DNA of 64,000 bases, taken from positions 18,063,883 to 18,127,882 of the forward strand of contig NC_092802.1 in assembly GCF_918797505.1 (NCBI RefSeq), in the 5' to 3' direction. Made by a program: the position numbers and the translations under genes. Below the pieces are notes generated by a model. That model searched no databases and was not told the origin of the DNA. It saw only the letters and a list, made by a program, of their open reading frames with translations. The stretch is from Bemisia tabaci (Eukaryota > Arthropoda > Insecta > Hemiptera > Aleyrodidae). Positions 54,191-64,000 of this stretch are shown here, piece after piece (position 1 is the first letter of the stretch; each line of letters begins with the position of its first letter).

Positions 54191-57149
54191 GACTGGATGA
54201 ATTTAAAAAAAATACATTTTATAAGTAGAGAGATAAATAAAATTAATTTATCAATATTTAAGTGCTACACTAATAAATTAGCACTCAAACATACAAATAT
54301 TTAAGTGTAAAAGACAGCCTCGGCACAGTAAGAGGGATCCCCACTATTACAATCTTACCTTTAAGAGTCTCTGTTGAACTTGGAAGTTTGTTTCAGAGAA
54401 AAATAACGGACGTTTTTGATCAGGCAGTGTTTTCGGTACTCACAGTCAGCTCGGCCCTCTGTTATAATCCAGCAGATAATCAAGTTATTACTGTGTTTAA
54501 ATTTTAAATAATAGGTAACATTCTCTCAGATTTAAATTGAAAATTAAACCCTTGTAGTAAAAGAGAAAATCCTACAGAAAATTTGTGGAAATATCATATG
54601 GAGCCTGTGAGTTTACAGACTTTTTGAATTAACTCGGATGTCCAAGACGGTGGAATTAGTAGAGTTGTGGAGAGGTCCGGTCTGCTGTCTCTGTGTAGAA
54701 TGTGCTCTTACCATAAGACAATTTTGATTGTCAACTAAAATTAATTAAATGTATTGGTTTTTGCATAGTTGTAATTTCATAGTTATTTGGAAAAATAAGA
54801 ATAACTATAATGCCTAAAAGTCAATTTAGAATTTATGGAATCATTACTCTGCCAGTTAGATTTTTCTTGTAAGGAAAAAAAAAATAATAATTCCTTTCTT
54901 TGTATTAATTATCCCCACTTATTTCTCTTTTTCCCAGGCTGAAGGAATGTCTTTTGCTGTCATTTTGTTGGAGAATGGTGCACTTATAAAACGACATGTA
55001 TGAAACATTGGTATCCAATGAGGATTGGATTCGAAAAAACATACGGCCAGTGGCTTTCCCTGACCAAAAAATTATGGACATGGAAATTATTAGTCTCATC
55101 CGACACAGAACACAATTAACAACTAAAATTGTTTAAGTATTTTGGAACAGGCACCTTGCAGGAGTGGAATACTCACTTGCCAGAACTCCGCAAAGCGCCC
55201 TCAATTTTACTTGATACCCTCAGCTTCACTCCTGTGTCAGTTTAGATGCTAAGCCCAACCGAATATCTCTATATATCTCTATATAATCTCTCTATATGTG
55301 CCCCCTCTTTAACTATTTTTTTGTTATTTTCCCCAAATTGTTTCCAAACCATTGACCCATTGTCCCATTGGTGTATGAAGCTTAAAGTTGCTATTTTCCA
55401 TCCTCTTAATGAAGACAGAGCCATAAGTTACAAAATGTGCATTTAGTTAAGGACACAATAGTGAGGAATATAATTTTTAAAACATCCCACTTTTCTTCAG
55501 AATAATGTAAGAAAATTCTCTCTCTATGGCTGTCTCTGTGAATTATCAGATAGTTTATTTGATCATGAACTGTGGTGGATTCAGAAAGTGGCTTTAGAAA
55601 GGTCCACAAGGGCCTTCCTCCCCTTTTTGAACAGTAATAAATGCTACAATTTGAAGAATTTACTCCTACAAATTGAAATTTATTGAAGCTCAACTCTGCA
55701 GCTTAAATATCATTCTTCTTCTCCTTCTAAAAACGACTCAGGCATAGCCCTATTTATCAGGCCATTTAGTATTTGGCACATTAACTCATATAAATAAATA
55801 TTATAAAACTAAATATTGTCGTTCAAAATCGACAGATTTCACACATTTCAGTGAATTTCTCAAGAGCATTCGTTTCTTAAAGAAAAAGTATTAACACATG
55901 AAGAAATAAGACAAATCAATTCAGCAATCCTATCTACTTACCTCCATTATCATTATCTACTCATTTTGTAGCAGGGTGAAGAATCAGGATTTTTTCTGAT
56001 CCCATATTTTTGTTCAGAAACGAAATAGATGATGACTTTGCAATCATTCGTAAAAATTCAACTTGAGACTGAAAATTCCTTTAGAGGGAGAAAAATCTTT
56101 CTGCAAAATGTAAACAGAGGGCCGTTAAAGACAGAAATGAAGAAACAGATCCCAGCTCCCGCATAAGGCACAGATTATTCATAATGTTTAAAATAAGTGT
56201 AAAACAATTAATTCATTTGTTGAGGATTTCTTCAACAGATAAAATGACCAAATAAATATAAAACGTTAGATTAGATTTATCCATAAATAGAGCAAATACT
56301 GTAAAGTTATGAGTGAGTGAAGATTAGTCAATAAAACTAATTATTTAGAATAAGCAAATCACTCATTGGCTCAGAAGGATTGTACACATAAAAGCCTCTA
56401 ATAGTATGTTTCTTTTATTGACTAAAAAATCTACTTAAAGGGCGTAGCATCTAGCATGATTTTGCATTTACAGTTTTTAAAATTGGAATTTGTTGTATAC
56501 TATTTTCCATGTTAAATCATTTGATGAATACCTATTTTCTAGCCATGGCCATGAAAATCATGCATCAGCTTTCAAAATATTTCTTGCTGTATTACTCTTC
56601 CAGTCATCTGCTTTTGCGTAGAGGACTTCTTCGTTTTTCTTTTTTTTTTGTTATTTTTAGCAGCTGATGTTCATTCAGACATTTTAGCTCCTTTTTGAGT
56701 CAATTTCATCATGCAGGCTCTCTGTTGTGTTTCTGTCTTTAATTAGATACCTATTTGTTACTTTTGAATAAATTGTTTTAAATAAATCGGTGTTTGAAAT
56801 TCTTCAGAGCCTACCTCAATCAAATCTTCGCGTGATCGAAAACAACTATTGTCCTGTTAATGTGACCGTAAAACTAAAAAATAAAGCTTATTATAACCAA
56901 AAAGAATTTTAAAGGAACTTGTATAATTTCAATTTGCTTAAATTGTTGTATAAATTGTAAATTTGACTTGTGCCAGAGCTTTTTACTGTAGGCTGTATGC
57001 ATCAATAAATTCTATCTATCTATCATTGTTTTCATGAACCTTTTTGCAGAAGGCACAATTTGAGAGCCAAACTATTTTATTGGATTTTGTAACTCATTAA
57101 TTTCAACGACTGGTGTGAGAACAGCCGCTGTCCACTTTTTTTAACTTCA
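54191..57149. other. AT-rich stretch, no recognised gene
   Basis: No firm frame. AATAAA motifs at ~56768 and 57003 and a (TATC)n tail at 57012-57024, which looks like the 3' terminus of a LINE or of a long plus-strand 3' UTR. Confidence 0.35.
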
Positions 57150-57277
57150 AAGGTTAAAGTCTTAGTTAGGAATTTATTTCAGCAATTTTCATTGCGTGAA
57201 TTGTACTCTATGTGAAATTCTGGCTAAGAAACATGTATTAGAATGCGTAAATTTGTACCGTGTCACTAGTTCATTGA
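57150..57277. mobile_element. Right end of a TGGACCACTAG-family element
   Basis: AGTTAGGAATTTATTTCAGC to TGTCACTAGTTCATTG aligns to the last ~125 bp of copies 1-3. Confidence 0.6.
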
Positions 57278-57826
57278 CTTTTGAGTATTATTTAATTCTG
57301 CTATGAAAGGGCTTTTGCAGTTTCCCCTAAAAAAGAAAAAATGGACATAAGTGGTTTTCTCTCAAGCCAATTCATTTGATATCTTGATCATTAGTAATAT
57401 TGGAAAATTTTCAATCCGCCCAAGCTGTTTCCCTCCAAAATTAAGTTAAGATATGAATGGAGGGGGGGGGGGGGGCTGCAACAGCAACTACAAGTTTCTT
57501 AAGGAAAATAATGGAAATTCTTTTTGGAAGAGGGCTTTCCGCAAAAAACTCTGTTTTGAGAAGAAGCTTTTAGATGTTTTAATGCGATATCTTTAAATGT
57601 TTGACAGTTGTTAAACAGTAATGTTCAACATCAATAATTTCAATTTTTAATTGATGATTAAAAAAGAAAAAAAATGGCCAAATCTTCCTAAGAATTGCAG
57701 TAGATGCCAAACAAATTTTCATTTTCATCCATGTAAATTAACCATGTGAAAGTTGAGGAATTTTGATTTTTTATCAAAAGCTGGAAGTCAGAGAATTTTT
57801 TCCCACCGACTCTGTAGACACCCTGT

Positions 57827-58092
57827 GGGCTGATTTTTGAATTTTATACAAACAGCGATGGACAAAGGGGACTAAGGGAGATGGAGCGATTCTATTTGTT
57901 GAGACGGGTGGTTGCTGTAGATCAAGAGGGAAAACGATGGACTAACTAAGGAGTCCCTGTTGGATTGTTGTTAGCTGGTCTATTATTACCTTTTTTCGAT
58001 TGCAACCACCTGCTTCCACCAATAGGATTGCTTCATATACTCTTTGTCTTCTTTGTCAGTAGCCTTGTCTATCAATTTTAATAATTGCCCAC
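57827..58092. mobile_element. ~265-bp TTGATAGACAAAG-family MITE
   Basis: Aligns with 12801-13073 over its whole length, including GGTGGTTGC and the complementary GCAACCACC; more diverged at the left end. Confidence 0.75.
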
Positions 58093-58197
58093 TGGATTGC
58101 ATAGCTCGCAATGAAAGAAGATAGCTAAATGTAGCAGTTACCTACAAGCTATCTTTGCCACTTTCATTGCCCTCTGCACTGATATCGGATCCCTGTA

Positions 58198-58450
58198 GTC
58201 TGCCGCGCTAGGGAAAAACACCGTATGAACATTCGAGAGTTGCCGAATTATCCCGCATAAAACGTGTATTTTTGAGAACGATTATGCGTATTTTTCCTTG
58301 ACATTTCAGACGAAATTGCGAACTAAATTGTCTGAAGAAATTGAAGCAACAAATTAACGATTTCCCCAGTAAATGAAGGTTTTTTGAAGGAAATGTGGCA
58401 ACGTCTGAAGGTTCATACGGCGTTCTCCTTTAGCACGGCAGTAGTAGCAG
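58198..58450. mobile_element. ~250-bp TIR MITE, CTGCCGTGCTA family
   Basis: CTGCCGCGCTAGGGAAAAAC to TTCTCCTTTAGCACGGCAG; CCGTATGAACATTCGAGAG and GGTTCATACGG are sub-terminal inverted repeats. Confidence 0.85.
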
Positions 58451-58949
58451 CAAACGCCGAGGAAGGCAAAGCGCCTTCAATTAGTGGACTTGCAACACGC
58501 CCATCCGTAGAGTAGTAATAGTTGCATGAAGGGGCTGTGATCAACGGCCCGGCGCCAACGCGGTTATTTGATCGTTTAACAATGGAACCGCGTATCTCGG
58601 TTCGTAACGTTGCAGACCTTCCGTCATAATTTATTAATTTATTCCCTCATTGCAGCCCTAATTTTAATCAACGTGATTTTTCGAGGGTAGCCTAGCCGTG
58701 TCTCATTACTCTCGGTTTGAAAAATATGAAATGGAAATTTCAAGGATAAAAACTGGCTCGTCATTCCCTTGCTATAAAAGACGACACGAGCAAGCATTTT
58801 AAAACACTGCTTCATCGAGGATAAGATACGTGGTTTTCGAGTTAAGCCTGAGATAGCCAGGTTCTTGCAAGACGACAAATCTCAGTTACAGAGCCGAACC
58901 AGGTTTCGAATTCTTTCTTACGATTGCGGAACAAACCCAACGAAAGAAC

Positions 58950-60313
58950 CAGGGGCAGACTGGCCATGGGGGCGGGGAGGCGATCGCCCCCTAACAATTT
59001 GCCGCGGAGGTCCCGAAGGGGCCCCCGCGGCGAATTTTTTTCGAGTCATCGTTTTTTCCCGTAATGTTATAATTTTCTCATCCTTTCCAATCATTAAAAA
59101 GCCCCGAATTCCTTGAAAATTTGTCTTTAAGAGACATGGAAGGTCGCCAAAAGCATTTGTGATGAAGGGACCTCCGATGAATCCTGAGAATGGGTTACTT
59201 TGAAGTTCAAGTACAGTAGAATCCAACTCCACTAATGCCTACGTGTTTAAAAAAAGTGAAATTTTCAAAATTTACCGGGGGAGGGCCGCCGAACCTTCTT
59301 AGAGGGGCCCCCGGACGACAGGAGGGGCCCTTACATTTAGGTCTCCTCCTAACTTTTCGACTACCAGTCCGCCCCTGTGTGCCGCTACTGCAGTTTTGAC
59401 CGTTAGGGCCGTAGTTTAAGGGTGCTAAAGCCAGGATTGTAGTTCGCAAACAGATAATTTTTGCAGAATAATTAAAAATTAAGAAGCAGGAATATTTTAA
59501 CTAAATAATAAAAGGAACTCAAATCTACAATATTATGCAAAAAAAATTGAAAATTCTCGTCATGTAAATACAGAAGATTCGAAAACGCCTTCCATTGAGG
59601 CGTGATACCTCACGCGTTCTGAGGAGTTCAAATAGTTGTATCCCTTCGCCTTACCAAGGCGATGGAAGTTTAATATTGAAGTAGCGTCCCCGCGTTGTTT
59701 TTCGGTTTTCCTGTGCCGCTACTACAGTTTCGACCGTTCAGGCCGTAGTTCAAGGGCGCGAAAGCCAGGATTGTATTTTGCAAAAAGAAAATTTTACCAG
59801 AATAATTAAAAATTCAGAAGCAGGAATATTTTAACTAAATAATAAAAGGAACTCAAATCTACAATATTATGCAAAAAAAATTGAAAAATCTCGTCATGTA
59901 AATACAGAAGATTCGAGTACGCCTTCCATTGAGGCGTGATACCTCACGCGTTCCGAGGAGTTCAAATAGTTGTATCCCTGCGCCTTAGCAAGGCGATGGA
60001 AGCTTAATATTGAAGTAGCGTCCCCGCTTGGTTTTTTGGCTTTCCTGTGCCGCTACTGCAGTTTCGATCGTTACGGCCGTAGTTTAAGGGCGCCAAAAGC
60101 ATTTGTGATGAAGGGACCCTCGATGAATCCTGAGAATGGGTTATTTTGAAGTTCAAGTACGGTAGAATCCAACTCCAATAATGCCTACGGGTTTAAAAAA
60201 AGTGAAATTTACCGGGGGAGGGCCCCCGGACCTTTTTAGAGGGCCCCCGAACGACAGGAGGGGCCCTTACATTTAGGTCTCCTCCTAACTTTTCGACTAC
60301 CAGTCCGCCCCTG
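58950..60313. mobile_element. 1.36-kb hAT-type element with internal duplications
   Basis: CAGGGGCAGACTGG and CCAGTCCGCCCCTG ends and a perfect 8-bp duplication GAAAGAAC (58942-58949, 60314-60321). Inside, the right terminal ~230 bp occur twice (59148-59378 and 60085-60313), and a ~334-bp block between them is in tandem (59379-59711, 59712-60046). No transposase: frames across it are open only by chance. Confidence 0.88.
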
Positions 60314-60600
60314 GAAAGAACCGAATGTATTTTGAGATTTATATTTGAGACATGTGCTCATTAAGGTGTGTCGGAAAAACAATTTCCATCGGAATTGTTT
60401 GCGGGTAGAGGGGATAGTATTCTTTTAAGATAAAACATTCGATTTTGACAGTTAGTCCGTGAACCTTCTTTCGATTTTTTTCTATCAAACGGGATTTTTC
60501 TCGATGTTTCCGTCCAAACGGGGAGAAAAATTTCTAGATTAGTGTCAAATCCTCCGTAGTTTAATGCGTGGATTCGATTGAGCCCAGTCTCGAGACTCGC

Positions 60601-60830
60601 CGCACGGTGGATCGGGTCAACGGGAGAGGTCGGACAAAATTTGGAGACTTTAAACGCTTATAACTCCGACCATACAAAACTTCGGGGCTCTGAGGGTGGT
60701 TCCATTGGTTTCCTCGAAGAATTTTCTTCCAGTAGCACCCCTAGAATGTTGTGAAATAAACATCAAAATTTGCAGTTTTAGTCAAAAATTTTATATCCGA
60801 CCTCTTTGATTGACTCGATCCACTGTGCGC
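60601..60830. mobile_element. ~230-bp TIR MITE, GCACGGTGGATCGAGTCAA family, copy 2
   Basis: GCACGGTGGATCGGGTCAAC to GATTGACTCGATCCACTGTGC; shares the TTTAAACGCTTA-AACTCCG interior with 35590-35824. Confidence 0.85.
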
Positions 60831-61616
60831 CGGCCACTCTGAGCCGAGAAACCAGTGCTCCTGACAGTGTTTCACCGCTTCCGAGGATTCACTCGATTGT
60901 GACATTGCAAATCGCCCTTTTATTTTTTACTTTTTACTTTTTTCGCTCTTTTACTTTTTTTTTAAAGTATATTTCTTTAATTTTCTGCTTTTTTGAAAGT
61001 CGATAGTACCACACAACGTTTTTTCTTGAAATGTTCTTTGAATGTTTTTCAGTCATTCAAATAAATTGACAAAAAGTTGGAGGTATATTTAAGATAGCTT
61101 ATTCCCAAAAAATAGACCATAATCGGAGATTTTAAAACTTAGGCAGGCCTTTTTTTTGCTTGTTTTAGCCAATATCTCGAGTGGGGTGAATTGATTTTAG
61201 AAAAACAAGTCAACTTCATGGTCTGAAAGTTTTACAAAATATTTGTCAAGCAGAGGAGAATGTCATGGATATTGTCAGCAAATTACGTTGATTACTTTTC
61301 TACGTGAAAGTTAAGTCTGAGAAGAAATCTGTGACGTCGCAAATTCGAAATACATGATTCCCGAGTTTATCCATCGAGTGCTCAGCGCGTCAATCTACAG
61401 GACGACGCGACGGATGTGATGAAACGTTCAGCGTAACTTTTTGATACAACTATTAATGCTCGACGGATGTCGGTGTTGCATATAAAAAAAAATGAAGGCG
61501 TTGTTCCTTTCTTAACATTTGTCACGATGAATGCTTACTTGACGTAAATCTGAGCTCATTCGTTGTTCTATCCTCCTCAAGGAGCAATCTACAATTCAGG
61601 TCTTGTCTATGATGTC
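60831..61616. other. No feature recognised
   Basis: T-rich block at 60915-61000; no supported gene. Confidence 0.3.
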
Positions 61617-61868
61617 GTACTAAGGAACGCCGTATAAACTTTCAGGCGTTGCCAAATTTCCTTCGATAAAACACAAATTTCCTGGTATAAACTTACGAAT
61701 ATATTTCCTCTAATTTTTCAGATAAATTTTTTCGCAATTTTACCTAAAGCTCCTGTAACTTTCAAAGCAAAATGTTCATAACTTTCCCACAAAATGAACA
61801 TTTCATCGAAGGAAATTCGGCAATTCTCAAATGCTCATACGGCATTCTTCCTTAGCACGGCAGTGCTA
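61617..61868. mobile_element. ~250-bp TIR MITE, CTGCCGTGCTA family
   Basis: TACTAAGGAACGCCGTATAAAC to CATTCTTCCTTAGCACGGCAG, aligned with 58198-58450. Confidence 0.8.
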
Positions 61869-62089
61869 TAATGCTAATGTGCTATAATGAGCTATTCCAA
61901 AATTCTGATTAAGGTTTTGACTCGTGGTTTAAATTAGAATGAGCCGAATAAAGGGGCTTATTGAAATAAATTTGCTGAAATTTTGTGAGAACCTCTACTG
62001 AAAATACAAATAAATCGTAAAATTTGATGAGTGAACTTCCAATACCTAGCCACGAAGCCATGGCACACACTTTTTTGGACTGTTCCTAT

Positions 62090-62254
62090 CAGTGGCGAGG
62101 CCTGAATGATCGACTACCGATATTTTCCCATTTGAAGCTATGGTAAATAATCGATTATCAAGGTCTTCGCTGCGAACATACCTGTCTATCGATCATTTAC
62201 CATATGTTTAAATGGCAGATCAATCGATGTATCGCAAAGCACGCCATGCCACTG
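62090..62254. mobile_element. hAT-type MITE (CAGTGGCG family)
   Basis: 165 bp, CAGTGGCGAGGCCTG to CACGCCATGCCACTG, perfect 8-bp duplication GTTCCTAT (62082-62089, 62255-62262). Confidence 0.92.
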
Positions 62255-62262
62255 GTTCCTAT

Positions 62263-62746
62263 GATACACGACGAATTGGACAATATGACACCACGAGGGA
62301 ATGTGAACTGAACATTGATGAAAAAGAAAAGACAGTGCATTACAAATTAAATAGTTTATTTAGAATTTATTTGTATAAATTTTTAAAAACACAACCAATT
62401 TTCATATTTAATTTAAACGTATCAAGTAAAATTTCCTAAAGTTCTAACGGTTTGTGATTCCTTCTCCCTTATCGATAGCACGAGAAAATGACTACGTTCG
62501 GGCCCTCAATTCACTCCCAATATTGCCAATTTGTGGAAAATAAGTTCACAGAAATGAATTTACATTGGCGAATTTTCACGTGTATATTAGCTTAGTGTCA
62601 CCATGAGCCGATGAAGCCAGAACCGTGCTGTTTCGCAAAAATTGTCGAGAAGAGTATAACCTCATTTCCTGGTGCTAATTAATGAAAAGTTGAAGAGTCG
62701 ATTAAAAACACGAGAGAGCAAAATAGAAGGGTTTTAAAAATTCGAT
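62263..62746. other. No feature recognised
   Basis: No supported gene or repeat. Confidence 0.3.
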
Positions 62747-62884
62747 TGGACCACATTTTGCAATCAGGAACTGAAATTTCAGGCTCATTTTGGAGACAAA
62801 ATATGTGCCATTAGTTTCCCTACGCAGATGGGTGTTTTCATCTATAAGCCAGAAATCGTAGTTCCTTAGGGCAAAATGCTGTTT
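62747..62884. mobile_element. ~138-bp TIR MITE, TTTTGCAATTTGGAACTAT family, copy
   Basis: TGGACCACATTTTGCAATCAGG start with ATGTGCCATTAGTTTCCCTA core and TAGTTCC...GCAAAATG end. Confidence 0.75.
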
Positions 62885-63604
62885 AATTATAGTAGCAGGA
62901 GCTCATGAGCAGACTCCTTGGCGGATCATATCCTGTATTGCTTAAATTTGGCGCACAAATCGCTTCATTTCAATTGGAGGTGATATTATGGTGCAAAAAT
63001 AGGCTTGCAAATTTCCAAAGAGTCAAAACACTTAGAGACATCACATTGATCCGTCCTGAGATCTAATTGTGGTCGAGCTGCCGTTCGAGCATTCAAATCG
63101 TTCAGGTCAAAGATCGAGGGAATAATTCTGTATTAAGCTTAAAAAAAGACGACAGCATTTATATCAGACATGCGTCTGAAAACTCGTTTGCATCAAAATA
63201 GTTGGAGAACAACTAGAAATAATACTAGAACTAAATACTATAGAACTTGTCAAAAATAGAAAGATCGAATCAGATACAATTTTTCAGTACCGTGGCAAAC
63301 GCGATACCTTTTGAACACACAAAAATCTGCAGAATTTTAATTATTACATGTTTTTATTTTAATCATTTGAATTCAGCGATTTTTTGTCGCAAACGTCATG
63401 TTAGATTCGTCAACATCGTCTTCTCACGGTTTATTACTCAAATTTTGCTCCAGTTTTAACTTAATCGATACGATATATCGAGGGCAAAATACATCGAAAC
63501 TAGACTCAGGACGAATCACCTTCGGATACTCTTTGGTGCAGGGGAATTTTTTACTTAAAAAAAAAAACTACTTTTGGAATGAAAATTGTATAATGTACTA
63601 AGTA
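62885..63604. other. No feature recognised
   Basis: AT-rich, with short open stretches lacking any family signal. Confidence 0.3.
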
Positions 63605-63790
63605 GTAAACAAGGTACGGATCTATGGAGTCTGCTTCATGTCTATGAACCAAAATTTTACGCAGAACACGATTCGCGCGATAAAACCAATCACTGATATA
63701 AACTCCGAATCGAAATTTTTAATGTTTTGTGACGCGTAAATTTAAATTTCCCGCTCGTGAAAAAAGAAGTTAACGTGGATGACTTCGCGC
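63605..63790. mobile_element. Left end of a TGGACCACTAG-family element
   Basis: ACAAGGTACGGATCTATG through AAACTCCGAATCGAAATTT aligns to the left ~180 bp of copies 1-3 and is cut by the MITE at 63791. Confidence 0.7.
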
Positions 63791-63958
63791 CAGTGGCGTG
63801 GCGTGCTTTGCGATTAATCTATATTTCCTCATTTGAAGCCATGGTGAAGAATCGATTATTAAGGTGTTCGCTGCGAACACACTGTTTATCGATACTTTTC
63901 CATAGGTTTACTTAAATGGCATAACAATCGATTTATCGCAAAGCACGCCACGCCACTG
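63791..63958. mobile_element. hAT-type MITE (CAGTGGCG family)
   Basis: CAGTGGCGTGGCGTGC to CACGCCACGCCACTG; flanks CTTCGCGC and CTTCGGGC agree at 7 of 8. Confidence 0.9.
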
Positions 63959-64000
63959 CTTCGGGCACCAATCGAAACAGTTTCTATGGTATATGAAAAT

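Noticed and set aside
54905..55099. 64-aa minus-strand frame in the AT-rich stretch
   Set aside because: Low complexity context, no splice signals, no family resemblance.
59207..59449. Pro/Gly/Arg-rich open frames in the GC-rich hAT element
   Set aside because: They arise from the GC-rich terminal repeats, on both strands, without start context or conservation between the two duplicated ends.

Overview
This is a eukaryotic, almost certainly insect, nuclear window: AT-rich, intron-containing, and packed with DNA transposons, foldback elements and decayed retroelements. There is no operon-like packing and no rRNA. I found no convincing tRNA. Several short repeat families, such as a ~140-bp TIR element reading TGGAC-ACATTTTGCAA, remind me of whitefly (Bemisia) DNA. 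That is memory only, so 'hemipteran, perhaps whitefly' is a low-confidence guess.

The main content is a multi-exon minus-strand gene of ~16.5 kb (coding 42374 to 25821). Its seven coding exons join in phase at consensus splice sites to give exactly 738 codons plus stop. The protein has the complete order of vertebrate PRDM9 (Meisetz): a KRAB-like box, an SSXRD-like segment, a CxxC-x7-CxxH zinc knuckle, a PR/SET domain with all three tyrosines needed for histone methylation in PRDM9, a lone zinc finger, and a long C-terminal array of near-identical 84-bp C2H2 zinc fingers. Variation between fingers is concentrated at the DNA-contact positions, the signature of a PRDM9-type recombination specifier. 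The last fingers are eroding: one lost a cysteine, one is shortened, and three more lie dead beyond the stop.

Layout. 1-1350: a 50-bp minisatellite split by a 1-kb TIR transposon. 1674-4598: a LINE with an intact 974-aa endonuclease/reverse transcriptase. 5.2-6.1 kb: a mariner remnant. 6-20 kb: a dense nest of hAT-type MITEs (CAGTGGCGTGGCGTG ends, 8-bp target duplications) and other foldback elements, with a MULE-like transposase scrap and one unrecognised exon-like reading frame. 20.5-25.4 kb: larger TIR and foldback elements. 25.5-42.4 kb: the PRDM9-like gene, whose introns carry a perfectly symmetric mariner-derived inverted repeat, a truncated BEL/Pao retrotransposon and several TIR elements. 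42.4-48.2 kb: further MITEs. 48.2-57 kb: an AT-rich, transposon-poor stretch with only a weak candidate exon pair. 57-64 kb: more MITEs, including a 1.36-kb hAT element with internal duplications.

The PRDM9-like protein would, by analogy, bind sequence motifs through its array and trimethylate nearby histone H3 in early meiosis. The transposons are not part of its pathway, but the intronic inverted repeat could make its pre-mRNA fold into a long hairpin.
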